Source: DASQFU01 sp035632955 (GTDB lineage Bacteria; Eisenbacteria; RBG-16-71-46). From it: DNA of 7,896 bases. The stretch is taken from positions 1 to 7,896 of the forward strand of contig DASQFU010000001.1 of NCBI GenBank assembly GCA_035632955.1, written 5' to 3'. Positions 6,863-7,896 of this stretch are shown piece after piece; within the stretch, counting starts at the first letter, position 1, and every line of letters starts with the position of its first letter. The notes beneath the pieces are model-generated. The model was not told where the DNA came from. It searched no databases and was given only the letters and a program-made list of their open reading frames with translations. A program made the translations under genes and the position numbers.

Positions 6863-6919
6863 CGGAGGGGCGGGACAGTGCGGGACGCCTGAGGCGCACC
6901 CGACCGTGCCCGCCCTCCG
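6863..6919. terminator. Long imperfect hairpin between convergent genes
   Basis: Directly after the flavoprotein TAG, two 27-base arms (6863-6889 and 6893-6919) pair around a TGA loop. The base of the stem is CGGAGGG with CCCTCCG and the tip is CGCC with GGCG; between them several single-base bulges and two mismatches interrupt CGGG/CCCG pairing. No T-run follows on either strand. The hairpin fills most of the 70-bp gap between the two stops, so it probably terminates or protects both convergent messages. Confidence 0.5.
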
Positions 6920-6932
6920 ACCTCTGTTGCCG

Positions 6933-7862
6933 CTACCAGCTCGGCGGCTGGGCGAAGCCGAGCTCGCCGCGTTCGCGCTCGCGCAGCCGATCGCGGCCGC
7001 GTCCCGGATGAATGCCGAGCGCTCTCAGGCCCGCGGCGTACTCGTAGCGCAGGACCATGTGGTCGGTCGCCCTTGCCGCCGCCTCGAACCAGGTGCGCCG
7101 CACCGGGTCCCAGCGCCGCTCGCCCCAGCCCGTGCCGGGGTTCGACTCCGGCGCCGGCGCCTGGCCGTACGCCCGCGCCGCCGGACCATCGGCCCCACGC
7201 TTGCGCAGGCCTTCCTGCGAGCGCTCGCGTGCCTCGCCTTCATCGGCGTCGCGACGCTCGTTCCGCGAGTCGTCGTAGTCCCGTTCGTCATCGCCGCGGA
7301 CTTCGGGCCGGATATGCGGGTGGCGGACGACGCGCTCATTGAAAGCGAGCACACGAATCCAGCCGAGGTCCCCGTTCGCCTGGCCGGTGCGTTCGGCGTA
7401 CGAGCGCTGCTCGTCGACGAACACGAACTTCCGGACGTCGTGGAGCGAGCTGCGCCAACCGCGGATCACGGTCGACTCGTAAGGATCGAGGACGTACATC
7501 GGCTCGTGCCTGGAGAGGCTCGAACGATTGCCGTTCACGACGTTGATGCCGTCGACCGCGATCAGCACGCCGACGCGCCGGCCGCTGTTGTTGCGGACCG
7601 ACAGGGCGTAGCTGCGGCCACGGAACGCCTGGAAGTAGCGGCGATCGTGGGCGCGCGACGTCTGGTACAGAGGCGCGGGGCCACCGTCGACCAGCACCTG
7701 GACGTCGATCAGGCGGCCGTCGGCCGTGGTTCCGTCTTCGCCGGCCCAACCGGCCATCGCCGGCGCCGGCATGAGCGCCCCGAGTGCGAGCAACGCCGCG
7801 ATCGGCAACCCGAGCGCGCCGAGCCGCGGGCGTGGCACTGGAATCGGAACCGGGACCGGCAC
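6933..7862 (-). CDS. Secreted protein of unknown function (start uncertain, may extend past window edge)
   Basis: The 309-codon form starts at GTG 7862. The frame has no stop before the right edge (upstream codons read AIAFSALETCR), so the true start could lie outside the window. Residues 1-38 look like a Sec signal peptide: a Pro/Val/Arg n-region, a hydrophobic core (about 14-31), and A-P-A-M-A before GWAG. The mature part has a folded domain (about 48-178) with strand-like stretches: DVQVLVDGG, YALSVRNNSGRRVGVLIAVDG, MYVLDPYESTVIRGWR, then FVFVDEQRSYAERTGQANGD and GWIRVLAF. I recognise the general pattern from uncharacterised proteobacterial proteins but cannot name a domain. A highly charged D/E/R-rich linker follows (about 186-224), then a C-terminal motif MVLRYEYAAGLRALGI (269-284) and a second basic tail. 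No enzyme motif is visible. It is convergent with the flavoprotein gene. Confidence 0.75.
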   Translation of the reverse strand: MPVPVPIPVPRPRLGALGLPIAALLALGALMPAPAMAGWAGEDGTTADGRLIDVQVLVDGGPAPLYQTSRAHDRRYFQAFRGRSYALSVRNNSGRRVGVLIAVDGINVVNGNRSSLSRHEPMYVLDPYESTVIRGWRSSLHDVRKFVFVDEQRSYAERTGQANGDLGWIRVLAFNERVVRHPHIRPEVRGDDERDYDDSRNERRDADEGEARERSQEGLRKRGADGPAARAYGQAPAPESNPGTGWGERRWDPVRRTWFEAAARATDHMVLRYEYAAGLRALGIHPGRGRDRLRERERGELGFAQPPSW

Positions 7863-7896
7863 GCGGCAGGTCTCGAGAGCCGAGAATGCGATGGCC

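Noticed and set aside
7812..7862. Possible short tandem repeat coding VPVPIPVPRP in the secreted protein
   Set aside because: It is only a few imperfect Pro/Val dipeptide codons at the signal-peptide start, too short and degenerate to call a repeat element.
1..7896. Search for CRISPR arrays, tRNA or rRNA genes, insertion sequences, toxin-antitoxin or phage genes
   Set aside because: No repeat-spacer pattern, RNA gene, terminal inverted repeats with transposase, or small paired toxin-antitoxin genes were visible. The genes look like ordinary chromosomal metabolism and transport.

Overview
The window is a high-GC bacterial chromosome segment, roughly two-thirds G+C by eye. It is almost entirely coding, with short intergenic gaps and no RNA genes, CRISPR array, insertion sequence or phage genes that I can see. 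The gene types (UMF1 transporter, renalase-like flavoprotein, FdhF/YdeP-type molybdoenzyme, DUF547 protein, aldo/keto reductase) and the signal peptides fit a free-living, probably Gram-negative, soil or environmental bacterium. I cannot place the phylum from the sequence.

The left part is a leftward gene set, read right to left. First is a molybdopterin oxidoreductase of the FdhF/YdeP formate-dehydrogenase-like family (962-3286). Next is an exported DUF547 protein (108-965), whose start overlaps the previous stop as ATGA. Last is the first 35 codons of an FAD dehydrogenase resembling glycerol-3-phosphate dehydrogenase (1-105), starting 2 bases after the DUF547 stop. The spacing makes a translationally coupled operon very likely, although these three families are not a standard pathway.

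Divergent from it is an aldo/keto reductase (3356-4393) with the complete D-Y-K-H tetrad and an odd arginine-rich tail. It converges, across a 43-bp gap holding a hairpin, on a UMF1/ATG22-type MFS transporter (4437-5765, minus strand). The transporter is in turn divergent from a renalase-like FAD oxidoreductase (5807-6862). That gene converges, over a second long hairpin, on a secreted protein of unknown function (6933-7862, minus strand) whose reading frame stays open to the right edge.

The start regions share a feature. No clear Shine-Dalgarno sequence was found at the operon-leading starts. Both rightward genes have a near-identical extended -10 element (TGCTATAGT and TGCTATATT) only 8-9 bases before the likely start codon, the geometry expected for leaderless transcripts. 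The two convergent junctions both carry hairpins without obvious U-tracts. I do not see a defence, mobile or biosynthetic system. The less ordinary items are the molybdoenzyme/DUF547/flavoprotein operon, the leaderless promoter pattern, the Arg-rich reductase tail and the uncharacterised secreted protein.
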